From NCBI GenBank assembly GCA_019752635.1, contig JAIELX010000046.1, positions 1 to 64,000 of the forward strand: a stretch of DNA of 64,000 bases. Direction: 5' to 3'. The first letter of the stretch is position 1, and each line of letters begins with the position of its first letter. A model generated the notes under the pieces. It ran no database searches. It was not told the origin of the DNA and was given only the letters and a program-made list of their open reading frames with translations. This document shows positions 38,201 to 46,021 of the stretch, in pieces. A program made the translations under genes and the position numbers. The DNA comes from Candidatus Obscuribacterales bacterium. GTDB taxonomy: Bacteria; Cyanobacteriota; Vampirovibrionia; Obscuribacterales; Obscuribacteraceae.

Positions 38201-39904
38201 AGTGACAACACCGTTGAATTCGACCAGGACCTGTCGATTCGACACGGACAGAACCACTTTGCGGAGTTTCACGGACTGAAGGGCGTGACGCTAAATGGTG
38301 GTCGGGATGATTCATCAACGCAAATCACTCTTGCATTTGAGGGCAACCTGGTGTTGATTTCGGGGCTATCGGCGACGACACCCGAAAACAATCCTTTCAC
38401 CCTACCGCTGGGAAGTTTTCCGCGTCTGACAGGTACAGCCTCAAAGCTAACATTTCGAAGCCCTTCCCTACCCTCAGCGGCGGGAATGAAGATAGAAAAC
38501 GAGGCGGTCGATATTGAATTTCCCAGCGAAAACAGAAGCAACATAGATCTGTTTGAATCTTCAAACGTTGCATCGCAACTTGATCGAACCGCGGGATCAA
38601 CAGCGCCCCTGGCACCAACCGATCAAGAGAATATTCAGTTTGACAACAATGCAGGATCGCCTACTCCGTCGCAGGGTTCGCAACCAGGAGTGAATCAGGA
38701 AGAATCAATCGCATTCGTTGCAGACGTTCCAGGAACTTCGGGGCAGAGTCGCGACGGATCGACCGAGCAAAGCACAGCCACCCCCGAACAAGGACGCGCA
38801 AATGATGACGGCGCAGGTTATGCCTCGCAAGCGCAACCTCCGAAAATAAATGAGCCTTCATCTCAGGGAGCTTATTCGTACACTGAAGCCGAGAAAGAAG
38901 TCACGACGACTATACAGCCGCCGCAACCACAGGGCGACACGAAGCCCCCCGCCAAGGAAACTCCGTTTTGGCAGGCTGTGCCGGGTGTTAGCCAAGTGCT
39001 CGGCTACATTGAACAGTTCAAGAATTCGGAAAACGCTTTCAAAGGAGCAGTCGCCCCGCCGCCAGCTGCGGCGCAATATGATACAAGCCGCCCCAACAGT
39101 GGAATGACACCGGGGGGAGGCAATCAATCCGCTCCGCCCACCAACGCTCCTGATACTCCGCCGACAGCGGACTCCGACAAACCGAAGCCGCTTAGACCCG
39201 AAGCGTGTGGTCCAAATCAAACGTTCATCGCGCCAACCCCGGAAGATCCGACCGGAGAGTGCAAAGTCAATCCCAAACCACCAAAGACAGAGACGAAGCC
39301 GCCCCCGAATATTTTAGAGCGAATTTGGGCCGATCAGAAGGATCTGAAGGTATATCAGGAAAACGATTCTTCCATTTACCGTCCCGTTAGTTACAACACG
39401 CCTATGGTGGCAAGCGCTCGAATCGATCGACGATTCTATGCGCCGCAAAACAAAGATTTGTTGGTAGTTACACGACATTGCACTATGAAAATTCCCAAGG
39501 GCAATTGTGTGCTTGTCGTGTCCGACAATGAACGAACCAACGTTTTCAATCTTCACGATAGTTACCGAAAGCCACTAATCATCGCCATTGGAAATAGGGT
39601 GGTTAAATTGCCAATTTCGCATTGTCTCGCTATCAGCAAATCAAAGGCTGCGCAATTTGATGATGTAATGCTTTCGAATCGACTTTCGTTCCGAGATCCC
39701 AAACCGATTAATGATCTACCGCGAGTGGTCGCGTTCACATCTGAGTTTTCGCCGTTCAGTGCGCTAAGCACCATCTCCTCCTGTACCACTGAGGGCACGG
39801 TCGAAAAGCACTTTGAACGCAGCATAAATACGGTGAAGAAGGATGCAGCCGCCCTCAGTATTGTCCGTCGATCACAAACGAGTCCGTTCAGAACCAAGAG
39901 TTAG
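35291..39904 (+). CDS. Second secreted FHA-like beta-repeat protein
   Basis: 1537 residues from ATG 35291. A GTG at 35258 is open, but the ATG gives the signal peptide (M-K-R-A-L-F-V, C-A-A-A-S cleavage). Residues 30-270 are clearly homologous to the N-terminus of the 4341-aa protein: matching S-G-[DN]-L-[NT]-N-A-G-[QT]-I-F-A, then I-[IN]-[NS]-x-G and N-x-S-A-V-[MS] segments. The middle is short beta strands without glycine blocks. Residues about 1090-1370 are Pro/Gln/Ser-rich and disordered. The last 150 residues carry the same terminal domain as the giant (V-L-V-V, V-F-N-L-H-D, F-[ST]-S-E-F-S). Likely surface or matrix protein. The caspase gene follows after 26 bases, so the two are probably co-transcribed from promoter A. 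Confidence 0.88.
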   Translation: MKRALFVTCIFTVFPLCAAASEVVAPPPAPVVMDASVPVSSLSLSAGETVVLTYSSNSPFQVSGDLNNAGQIFAVAADGSISRATIQANNIINTGIISTVTPQFLASMLPLSNPLNLQIVSAHDIINSGTISSSGNLTMIAGGDVINASSAVSTAVIAAQQNLAIIANSGNLTNSGMLQANLGNVNLSSIITDQIRSSVGTTLPESLFQSATDLRVSNVSGIISALNGDVFASGQMRSTTEKILWTGGTVDARTLNFETAGLVDAHLFSSSATINAIGDAAQIGVSSGELRLGDICLKGDPTYYSTTGDIVISGSLIANDYINVYAFGEIRLSGAEISAPALRLIAGKIVVGPTELIYDPSTGLPDPRPSNGGYVTGQPIGLQGPSGHPGNVILDDSTRVINAGTVEMKANSGHIILDRLSTINADFATLKADRGVRAGNINAPYMLSIEAGDGFIEFASGSKVNAHTVDLRASGTIVLPSIDASTVNLTSLTGSYVIPENADVSTFLFTLNSPSDFAEISNQGRFAPAFVTSDERLTIKGSGMLTSFQGLGATFDVNGGLTLQFVRTEGPITFNASSVGIRNTVKFNDSVFFNTRTFDNGGKIETEKLANISVNSNGPLLFHGSPGSSLQGYMFVQSSDKISISGNHTLRAASGISFSTTADIVFSGHMELQSASVGFSSNRFDNQGSFSSVTTNGVIPGSISISNIELANNVTVLGSGDFGNTYTFLSTNTRFNLPSMTTAETLILQASGDLDLVQDVSINGSFLSIGGNSITVAPNLTIKANGPVSLLASGALGVSGSGITIGSGVTILGKSVQLNTPTTGAANATSISLGADVQLISSDLAVSILGGPITIGDRASINSGNIMQVISSANIDIGNDVKFEAAAPRVPSSIGSQVTAAGALVIGSDFEFTSGTELRISAASITAGEDSSLRVTGQTNAGGSLRLTSPGSISFGPNASLGSVQNIFVTSDNTVEFDQDLSIRHGQNHFAEFHGLKGVTLNGGRDDSSTQITLAFEGNLVLISGLSATTPENNPFTLPLGSFPRLTGTASKLTFRSPSLPSAAGMKIENEAVDIEFPSENRSNIDLFESSNVASQLDRTAGSTAPLAPTDQENIQFDNNAGSPTPSQGSQPGVNQEESIAFVADVPGTSGQSRDGSTEQSTATPEQGRANDDGAGYASQAQPPKINEPSSQGAYSYTEAEKEVTTTIQPPQPQGDTKPPAKETPFWQAVPGVSQVLGYIEQFKNSENAFKGAVAPPPAAAQYDTSRPNSGMTPGGGNQSAPPTNAPDTPPTADSDKPKPLRPEACGPNQTFIAPTPEDPTGECKVNPKPPKTETKPPPNILERIWADQKDLKVYQENDSSIYRPVSYNTPMVASARIDRRFYAPQNKDLLVVTRHCTMKIPKGNCVLVVSDNERTNVFNLHDSYRKPLIIAIGNRVVKLPISHCLAISKSKAAQFDDVMLSNRLSFRDPKPINDLPRVVAFTSEFSPFSALSTISSCTTEGTVEKHFERSINTVKKDAAALSIVRRSQTSPFRTKS

Positions 39905-39930
39905 CAAACTTGGAGGGAGACAAGGAATCC

Positions 39931-42294
39931 ATGCGTAGAAAATCGGCGGGCGTTCAGACACCATTGTACTCAGGCGCATTGTTGCTCCTTGCAGCATTCA
40001 TCAGTTCACCCGGTGCCTTGTCCATTACCAGCGGGTCTGCGGCTTGGACAGAATCAACAAGTGAGGGCAAGAACGCTTACAAAAACAACGACCTTGCTCA
40101 AGCAAAAGCCAAGTTCGAGCTTTCAGTTAAAGATGCAGAGGCGGAAAAGTTTAACTGGGAAGCGCTCGCTGAATCATGGGGCGGACTTGGCGTTGTGTGT
40201 CTGGAACGCGGAGAACTTGAAGAGGCAGAGAAAGCATTCAAAAATGCCCTAGAACTTGACGAAAAAATTCCTGAGAATCAAATAGCAATCGGCCAGTGCT
40301 ATGAACGACTTGGAATATTGAACTTCAAGAGACAGCAGTTTGAAGAGTCGGAAAAGAACCTTCGCAAAGCTCTCAACTTTTGGAACTCGACGCTTGCTCC
40401 AACCAACTCCAGCCTGGCCGAAATCAATGAGTTTTTGGCGGAAGCCTGCATCAAATTGGATAAACTCGATGATGCAGAAGTTGCAGCAAAGAAAGCACTG
40501 GAGATTCGACAGAATTCTGCGAAAGAGTCAAAGTCAGAATATGAACGCAGCGTGGCACAGTGTCTACGGATCGCACTCAAGAAAGACGACTTGATCAATG
40601 CTTCGGCACTTCTGAAAAAGCTCGATAGAACAGACTCTACGAAGAAAAGCATTTCGATACAAATACTGACCGGTGATTTGTACTTTGCAAAAAACGAACC
40701 CCAAAAAGCGATGCCCTATTACGCAAAGGCACTACTTGCTGCGAAAAAGGACGGCATGAAAACGGCGCAGATACTGAATTGTGCGCGCAGAATTGAACGA
40801 ATAGCGAAAACACTGGGACTGCCCCAACCAAAGGCACTTGCCGACTTTAATCCAGAAGAGTTAACACCGGAGCCCAAGAACCCAATCGAACTGACAGAGG
40901 CAATTCATCCAGGAATCGACGTGCCCTTCGGCAAGGACGAATTTGATGGCAACTGGCAGTTCACAGACGCCTCGGCTCTTGGATCTGATTCGAACCGACT
41001 GAAATGGAATGTAGAAACGCAGGAATTTGACTATCTGGATTCACGCGTAAAGGCGAAAGTGAAGGTGACAAGTTTCGATGGTCAAAACATCGCGATAATG
41101 TACACCTCAAATCCAGAATTCGTCTACGAAGGAACCTACGACGGAAACAGTTTCAAGACCCATGGTCACGCTGGAGCTTCATCTGGAATTTCTATTACCG
41201 GAACCAGAGTATCTTCAGCAAAGAGAGAACGGCGTGACGGTGCAAGAGCAGTTGCCATTGCTCAAGCAAAGAAACTGGCAGACGAGAAGGAACAGTCGAC
41301 CAAGCTAGCACAAGAAGTGAATCGAGCATTACGCGAGCGAGAAGAATCAAAAGCAAAGGAGGCGCAGACCTCAGTCGCAAATCGGGTGACCACGCATGGC
41401 GCAACACTTGCTCCGGTCAATCGTCCGGTCAAAGACAAATGGGCACTGGTAGTCGGAATCAGCAAGTTCAACAATCCCAAATACAACTTACGTTTCGCCG
41501 CGAAAGACGCGAAAGATTTCGCAAATTTTTTGGTGCGTGACGCGGGATTTAGAGAGGACCACGTTCGCATTCTCTTGAATGAAAATGCAACGCGGAAGAA
41601 CATCATGTCTTCATTCGGAAGTAAGTGGCTGCCTAATGTTACAGAGGCGGATGATCTTGCCGTTGTGTATATTTCCACGCACGGGACTCCTTCCCACAAG
41701 GACAGAGGTGCGAAGAATTACATAGTCGCATTCGATACCGAAGCTGATGATCCGTATGCTACAGGAGTCGACATGGAGGAGATTTATCGCCGCCTGACCT
41801 CCGACGTAAAGAGCGATCGTGTACTCATCGTAATGGACACTTGTTACAGCGGTGGTAGCATCCCCGGTGCCAAGAGCCTAGAGGAAAACGACAATTTTGA
41901 CCTCAGTAAATTATCACTTGGTGCAGGACAGATCGTACTTAGTTCCAGCGGCGTTGGTGAGAGATCCTGGGAATCCAAGGGCTATGCAAATGGCGTTTTC
42001 ACAAAAAACCTAATTGACGTCTTGAGAGAGAACGGCACAAAACTCAACGCAGGTAACACTTTTGAACAACTAAAAAAACGGGTTCAGTGGGAAGTTAAGC
42101 GGGACTTTAGCAGAGAACAAACGCCCCAATTGGGCGGCAACTGGGAAGGTCGCGACCTTGTCTTATCGGTCCAGTCGATGTCTCCGCGAGAGGCCGGCAG
42201 TGCCGCGCTCGAAGGATTAGCGACTCGGACGGTAGAACCTACTCAGGGAACAGGCAAAGCTACTTCATCCAAGGAACCAAGGTCAACCAAGTAA
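39931..42294 (+). CDS. Secreted TPR + caspase-like (peptidase C14) protein 1
   Basis: 787 residues from ATG 39931 (AAGGAAT just upstream); a TTG at 39910 is less likely. N-terminal signal peptide (R-R-K, then L-L-L-L-A-A-F). TPR-like helices span about 30-270. Residues about 330-425 form a separate beta-rich unit (F-D-G-N-W-Q-F ... G-T-Y-D-G-N-S-F). The C-terminal caspase-like domain begins at D-K-W-A-L-V-V-G-I-S-K-F. The catalytic dyad is intact: His584 in Y-I-S-T-H-G and Cys638 in M-D-T-C-Y-S-G. Predicted to act outside the cytoplasm as a cysteine endopeptidase, probably Arg/Lys or Asp specific as in metacaspase-like families (unknown here). Co-transcribed with the FHA-like gene upstream, whose product may be its target or anchor (inference). 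Confidence 0.9.
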   Translation: MRRKSAGVQTPLYSGALLLLAAFISSPGALSITSGSAAWTESTSEGKNAYKNNDLAQAKAKFELSVKDAEAEKFNWEALAESWGGLGVVCLERGELEEAEKAFKNALELDEKIPENQIAIGQCYERLGILNFKRQQFEESEKNLRKALNFWNSTLAPTNSSLAEINEFLAEACIKLDKLDDAEVAAKKALEIRQNSAKESKSEYERSVAQCLRIALKKDDLINASALLKKLDRTDSTKKSISIQILTGDLYFAKNEPQKAMPYYAKALLAAKKDGMKTAQILNCARRIERIAKTLGLPQPKALADFNPEELTPEPKNPIELTEAIHPGIDVPFGKDEFDGNWQFTDASALGSDSNRLKWNVETQEFDYLDSRVKAKVKVTSFDGQNIAIMYTSNPEFVYEGTYDGNSFKTHGHAGASSGISITGTRVSSAKRERRDGARAVAIAQAKKLADEKEQSTKLAQEVNRALREREESKAKEAQTSVANRVTTHGATLAPVNRPVKDKWALVVGISKFNNPKYNLRFAAKDAKDFANFLVRDAGFREDHVRILLNENATRKNIMSSFGSKWLPNVTEADDLAVVYISTHGTPSHKDRGAKNYIVAFDTEADDPYATGVDMEEIYRRLTSDVKSDRVLIVMDTCYSGGSIPGAKSLEENDNFDLSKLSLGAGQIVLSSSGVGERSWESKGYANGVFTKNLIDVLRENGTKLNAGNTFEQLKKRVQWEVKRDFSREQTPQLGGNWEGRDLVLSVQSMSPREAGSAALEGLATRTVEPTQGTGKATSSKEPRSTK

Positions 42295-42422
42295 AAGCAC
42301 ACTTGCCGGTTCTCGAGATGCCGGCAGAATCATCGAGACTGTCTGTCTCCCAAACTCAATTTTTCAAAACCGAAGTTTCGACATCACTTCCTCCACTCGG
42401 GGCCAAGTCGGCACTCTTAACA

Positions 42423-42487
42423 TTTGTGAGATAGCTGTGAAGTGATTCCAGCGACAGCTTGTTGTCGGAAATATGCATGATCATAAT
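42423..42487 (+). promoter_or_regulatory. Promoter B with 11-bp-spaced TGTGA direct repeat
   Basis: Half-sites TGTGA at 42425-42429 and 42436-42440, spacing 11, nearly identical over 25 bases to promoter A (CATTTGTGAGAT then AGCTGTGAAGTGA). TTGTTG at 42459-42464 and CATAAT at 42482-42487 form a -35/-10 pair with a 17-base spacer. First half-site to -10 distance is 57, the same as promoter A. Drives the lectin-like gene. Confidence 0.8.
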
Positions 42488-42544
42488 TGCTGCTGTCGGA
42501 GCTAGCAATCACGCATTACTACCAATACATCAAAAGGCTGGTCT

Positions 42545-43681
42545 ATGAAGTTCTCGAAAAAAATTATAGGAATCTGGACTTTAGGCATGCTCGCACTCGG
42601 TCTAATTCCGGTCTCGTCAACGGTGGCCTGTTCGGACTGCAATTACATGATTACGCAGATTTGGCTGGACCATCGTACAGGTACGCAGGAGGCTAGCTTC
42701 GAGAGTTGGTATGCGAAATCATCCAAGCGAACGTTTTCGGAGCTTGAACAAGAAATTGAAAACGGAAAACGGAACGGTGGTATAACGGCTGACATACCGC
42801 TTCCAATCGCGGAGGCCGTATTCAAACTGGGGATTAGCGCCTTTGCCAACTTTGACAAAAATTGGCAGAGCAAGCATACAATTTCTGAAGTGCTTGGAAC
42901 TGACTCTCGTGGTGGCATTAATTGGAAAACAGTAGCCACCCTCATTGAGAGCGTAGCGAGCCCATTGGCACTAGAGGCATACAAATTGTGCCTGGAAAAG
43001 TGTGATCCGCTGCAAACTCGCTTCGAAACGGCTTCTGATTCAGAGTTTCACGTTACGATAGATTGGCAACCGAAGTCAGGCGATAAGCCACAGTTGACGA
43101 TAACTCAGATCAGCTCCGCGAATTGCACCATTCTGGAGCCCTCCGATGCCAAAGACGTCTCGGTTCGCAAACCGTTGATTCTTTCAAACGATCGGCCGAA
43201 CCTGGTACTTCTCTATAGAAGGACAGATCCCGCCTCCGTCAGTGTAGTTACATTAGCGACGAGCCGACAAACTAGATCCATATCCATTCCATCCAAAGTT
43301 TCTCCCGTTCAAGTACTTGCTTCGGATAGCACAGGCGCAAACTCGGGGCTGTCAGTGAAGCAGGGAGAGCGAATCGGCGTGCAGTCCCACGGAGAGTGGT
43401 ATCCTGGCGGCGGACTCCCCTGGGTCGGACAAAACGGAATTGCTGGTGGCGTGCTGACCAAACAGCAGCAGGATAACTTGCGTTGCCCTCAAGCAAGCCT
43501 AGCTTCTCTCATTGCCGAAGTAGGAAATAAATACGTTCCCGTTGTGAGTGGACGTTTCGTTGCCCCCGCTTCAGGCCAGGTTCGATTTCTCTGCAATGAT
43601 GGAAAAGGGAGCAGCGATTACGCTGATAACAAAGGCTCGCTGACTGTGTCGTCGTGGAAGGACACGCTATCCAAACCATAA
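42545..43681 (+). CDS. Secreted protein with C-terminal LecA/PA-IL-like lectin domain
   Basis: 378 residues. Signal peptide at the N-terminus (M-K-F-S-K-K-I, V-S-S-T-V-A cleavage). AAGG lies eight bases before the ATG. Residues about 30-260 are unrecognised. Residues about 265-372 resemble the Pseudomonas galactophilic lectin LecA: S-G-L-x-V-x-x-G-E-R-I, W-V-G-Q-N-G, A-S-L-A-S-L-I-A-E-V-G, then V-A-P-A-S-G-Q-V-R-F-L-C-N-D and D-N-K-G-S-L-T-V. In LecA the corresponding N-D and N-N-S-G-S residues bind calcium and sugar; Asp and Asn are present here, so carbohydrate binding is plausible. It stands alone between promoter B and a hairpin, convergent with the DUF1702 gene. Likely a secreted or periplasmic glycan-binding protein under the same control as the caspases. 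Family call by eye. Confidence 0.8.
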   Translation: MKFSKKIIGIWTLGMLALGLIPVSSTVACSDCNYMITQIWLDHRTGTQEASFESWYAKSSKRTFSELEQEIENGKRNGGITADIPLPIAEAVFKLGISAFANFDKNWQSKHTISEVLGTDSRGGINWKTVATLIESVASPLALEAYKLCLEKCDPLQTRFETASDSEFHVTIDWQPKSGDKPQLTITQISSANCTILEPSDAKDVSVRKPLILSNDRPNLVLLYRRTDPASVSVVTLATSRQTRSISIPSKVSPVQVLASDSTGANSGLSVKQGERIGVQSHGEWYPGGGLPWVGQNGIAGGVLTKQQQDNLRCPQASLASLIAEVGNKYVPVVSGRFVAPASGQVRFLCNDGKGSSDYADNKGSLTVSSWKDTLSKP

Positions 43682-43699
43682 GAGGCCACCAAGCGGCTC

Positions 43700-43759
43700 G
43701 CATCCGCAGCGCAGACTCGTGATCCTAAAGCTAACGCATGATTTAGCGCTGCGGGATGC
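43700..43759. repeat. Nested imperfect hairpin between convergent genes
   Basis: GCATCCGCAGCGC (43700-43712) pairs with GCGCTGCGGGATGC (43746-43759), leaving one bulged base. Inside lies a second stem CTAAA/TTTAG. The structure sits between two convergent genes and could be a bidirectional transcription stop or mRNA end, although no T tract follows. It could also be a REP-like element. Confidence 0.55.
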
Positions 43760-43831
43760 AGAACTTCGCTGGGCAGCACTATCGCGCTACTCGTCAATGC
43801 CCGCGAGGCCGAGTTGGCACCAGCGTGCGGT

Positions 43832-44770
43832 CTAGTTCCTTGCGAACAGCTCGCACACGTTGGACTGCCAGAGGAGGAACTCAGCGGCGTCCTTGGGCGG
43901 GCCGCCACCGTTCGTAAGCAAACCGCTAACATGATCGCCGATTACGTTGACCGGCGCTCCGCAGATAAGGCTTGAGGCTCCGTCAGTGTAATCGGCAATC
44001 TCCTTGATATCGATACGCGACCACACACCGAAAGCTACCCCGGATTGCAAATTCGCTCGATACCGGCGAGCTTTGTTCAGCAACTTGGTTAGGTCGCGAG
44101 AATCCTCCAGCCCCCAGATACCGACTACCAAGCCAGCACCACTCCACATGTCGGCTTGACGCTCAATCGGAAAGCTTGAAATCATTCGCGCAATCGCCTC
44201 GGGATTTCCTGCGCCCACGTACCAGGTCGCAGATCCCACGCCCTGGTCAAATGCACGTTGCGCAAGTCCGGAAATTCCTTGAGGAATTTCCATTCGCTCA
44301 AGAGTATTCATCCAGCGGAAGTAACCTTCATGAAAGCCATAACCTAGCATAGCAAGCCAGCCCCACGCTTCATTCGTTTCATGAGGTTGCATAGTAAACG
44401 GAATTCTTAGATGTGAAAGAGCACCACCGATGCCCTGAAGAAGAGGAGGAATTCTTCCATTAGAAAGGCAGCCAAACAATTCCGTCGCTCGCTGAAGTTT
44501 CCCGGTATCGGACAGGTCGGAAGTGGAGAGCGCTATATATGCACCTTCCAACGTAATATTCTGCTCCATTGGACTTAAACCACTTAGTTGCGATGCGAAT
44601 TTGGAAGCGTCACATTCAAGTGATGCCTGGTACCCATTCATCACAAGCCGCATAATCTCATCAACACGACGCTGCTTCGGACTTCGTATCTCTTGGCGCA
44701 GAAGATCGACCGGTCGCCTTATTGAAAGCCTGGACCGACAGCGAGATATGAACTTATTCAGATTTTCCAT
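43832..44770 (-). CDS. DUF1702 family protein
   Basis: 312 residues, no signal peptide. It matches the conserved pattern of DUF1702, as I know it: E-G-A-Y-I-A-L near 75, G-Y-G-F-H-E-G-Y-F near 150, F-D-Q-G-V-G-S-A-T-W-Y-V near 175, and A-R-M-I-S-S-F-P-x-x-R-Q-A-D-M-W-S-G-A-G-L near 195-215. The family is best known from enediyne and other polyketide clusters, where its role is unclear; no polyketide genes are in this window. Start supported by AAGGCGG upstream and by a TATAAT at 44789-44794. The gene is divergent from the histidine kinase, and its upstream region carries the direct-repeat operator, so it is likely part of the same regulon. Confidence 0.85.
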   Translation of the reverse strand: MENLNKFISRCRSRLSIRRPVDLLRQEIRSPKQRRVDEIMRLVMNGYQASLECDASKFASQLSGLSPMEQNITLEGAYIALSTSDLSDTGKLQRATELFGCLSNGRIPPLLQGIGGALSHLRIPFTMQPHETNEAWGWLAMLGYGFHEGYFRWMNTLERMEIPQGISGLAQRAFDQGVGSATWYVGAGNPEAIARMISSFPIERQADMWSGAGLVVGIWGLEDSRDLTKLLNKARRYRANLQSGVAFGVWSRIDIKEIADYTDGASSLICGAPVNVIGDHVSGLLTNGGGPPKDAAEFLLWQSNVCELFARN

Positions 44771-44788
44771 AGCAACCGCCTTGAATCG

Positions 44789-44877
44789 ATTATAACTTGG
44801 ACCTGCGGATCAGTCACTATTGGTTCACTCGCATTCAAGTTTCAATCTTGACAAAAGCAGTTCACAGGTATTTCACA
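44789..44877 (-). promoter_or_regulatory. Promoter D (minus strand) with 11-bp-spaced TGTGA direct repeat
   Basis: Read on the minus strand, TGTGA half-sites start at 44877 and 44866 (spacing 11) in the context ATGTGAAATACCTGTGAAC, ten central bases identical to promoter C. A TATAAT (44794 to 44789) with GTGACT 17 bases before it forms the promoter of the DUF1702 gene. The operator is 83 bases from the -10, about 26 farther than in A-C. A weaker AGTGA pair, also 11 bases apart, lies between them (44829 and 44818). The same region separates this gene from the histidine kinase and could affect both. Confidence 0.68.
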
Positions 44878-44992
44878 TAAATGAATTCCGCCCAATGTCG
44901 CGCAACGCCACTATGCGTGCGCATTGCGGACGGGTTACCACCAACTAGCGTTTTTGCTACTACACTCGTGATTATTGCGGTGTTGCCCTCGT

Positions 44993-45001
44993 TGCTATAT
45001 T
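44993..45001 (+). promoter_or_regulatory. Possible extended -10 promoter of the two-component operon
   Basis: TTGCTATATT gives a TG-n-TATATT extended -10 about 38 bases before the kinase ATG; a -35-like TTGCGG is 15 bases upstream of the hexamer. Weak evidence alone, but no better candidate is present upstream of the kinase. Confidence 0.35.
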
Positions 45002-45038
45002 CTTCGAGCTACTTCGCGGCGCTAACCCCAAGTCGATA

Positions 45039-46019
45039 ATGCATTCAAGCAACCGTGAACAAGATAGTGAAATAACCCGGCAATTGCACGGGTTCATCAT
45101 TTTCGTCGTGACTTCGACAAGTGTCATAAGCGCCATTTTCGCTTGCGGATGGGGGGTGATTCTCAATTTACTGCATGAGGGGAAGGGTGCTGCCTGGAGC
45201 GATAGATTGTGGATCTGCGTTCCCATTTTTATTGTTGCTGCATTGAGCTATTTTGTGGGGAAGCTGGCAGCACATCGGGCAACAACGGCAATAAACGATC
45301 GACTTCGATCGATTCGCTCGTTTACGCAAGATGCAGGGCACGAGCTGGCTACACCAGTCGCCATCGCGCTCAACCATTTGCAGGTTCTCCATCGGGAGCT
45401 TCAAGAACAGAACAGACCAGGCGATCACTTAGCGACCATTCTCGCGGCCGTTGAGCGAATGTCCGACCTCGTAAACGATCTTCGGTTCCTTTCGCGTTCG
45501 AGTTTAGTAGAGCGACACGGCAATCTTTCGATTTTGAGCATGGACAAATTAGTTGACTCCGCAATTTCATCACTAGAAAGTGAATTTGCTTTGAAGGGAA
45601 TCATTGTAAATGTAACGCACCACAATCGGTGCGATATAGTTGGTGATCAGGAAGGATGGCAACGAGTGTTCTCAAATCTGCTGAAGAATGCGCTCAATTA
45701 TTGCCATCAAGGGAATCATGTCGGCATTGAGTTCAAAGGTTCGGAGACTGAGATGGAAGTTTCCGTTTCAGATAATGGACCGGGGATTGCTCCAGACGAA
45801 GTTGATTTCGTATTCGAGCGGTTTTACCGTTCCAAGACCTCAACCGTGCGCTCCGGAACCGGGCTGGGATTGGCAATAGTGAAAGCGGTCGTTGACAGCC
45901 AGGGTGGCGAAGTTTCCGTATCCAGCAAACTCGGTGAGGGAACAACGTTTACCTTGAAGGTACCGCGAAATCCCAAACCGCATCCGATGCTCACATTTCT
46001 GGCAAAGGACACCTTTTAG
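45039..46019 (+). CDS. Sensor histidine kinase, intramembrane-sensing type
   Basis: 326 residues. Two transmembrane spans (about 18-45 and 56-78) with only some ten residues between them, and no HAMP domain. The H-box begins directly after (F-T-Q-D-A-G-H-E-L-A-T-P, phospho-acceptor His101). N-box N-L-L-K-N-A-L-N (Asn217), D-N-G-P-G-I and G-T-G-L-G-L-A-I boxes are intact, so it should be an active HisKA/HATPase kinase. With almost no external loop, it probably senses a membrane state or a partner protein, as intramembrane-sensing kinases do. The response-regulator gene starts two bases after its stop codon. It sits centrally among the secreted caspase, lectin and adhesin genes that share a putative operator. 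Confidence 0.95.
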   Translation: MHSSNREQDSEITRQLHGFIIFVVTSTSVISAIFACGWGVILNLLHEGKGAAWSDRLWICVPIFIVAALSYFVGKLAAHRATTAINDRLRSIRSFTQDAGHELATPVAIALNHLQVLHRELQEQNRPGDHLATILAAVERMSDLVNDLRFLSRSSLVERHGNLSILSMDKLVDSAISSLESEFALKGIIVNVTHHNRCDIVGDQEGWQRVFSNLLKNALNYCHQGNHVGIEFKGSETEMEVSVSDNGPGIAPDEVDFVFERFYRSKTSTVRSGTGLGLAIVKAVVDSQGGEVSVSSKLGEGTTFTLKVPRNPKPHPMLTFLAKDTF

Positions 46020-46021
46020 AC

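Noticed and set aside
42300..42345. Terminator after caspase 1 (TGCCGG/CCGGCA)
   Set aside because: Only a six-base stem with an eleven-base loop and no T tract follows; too weak to call.
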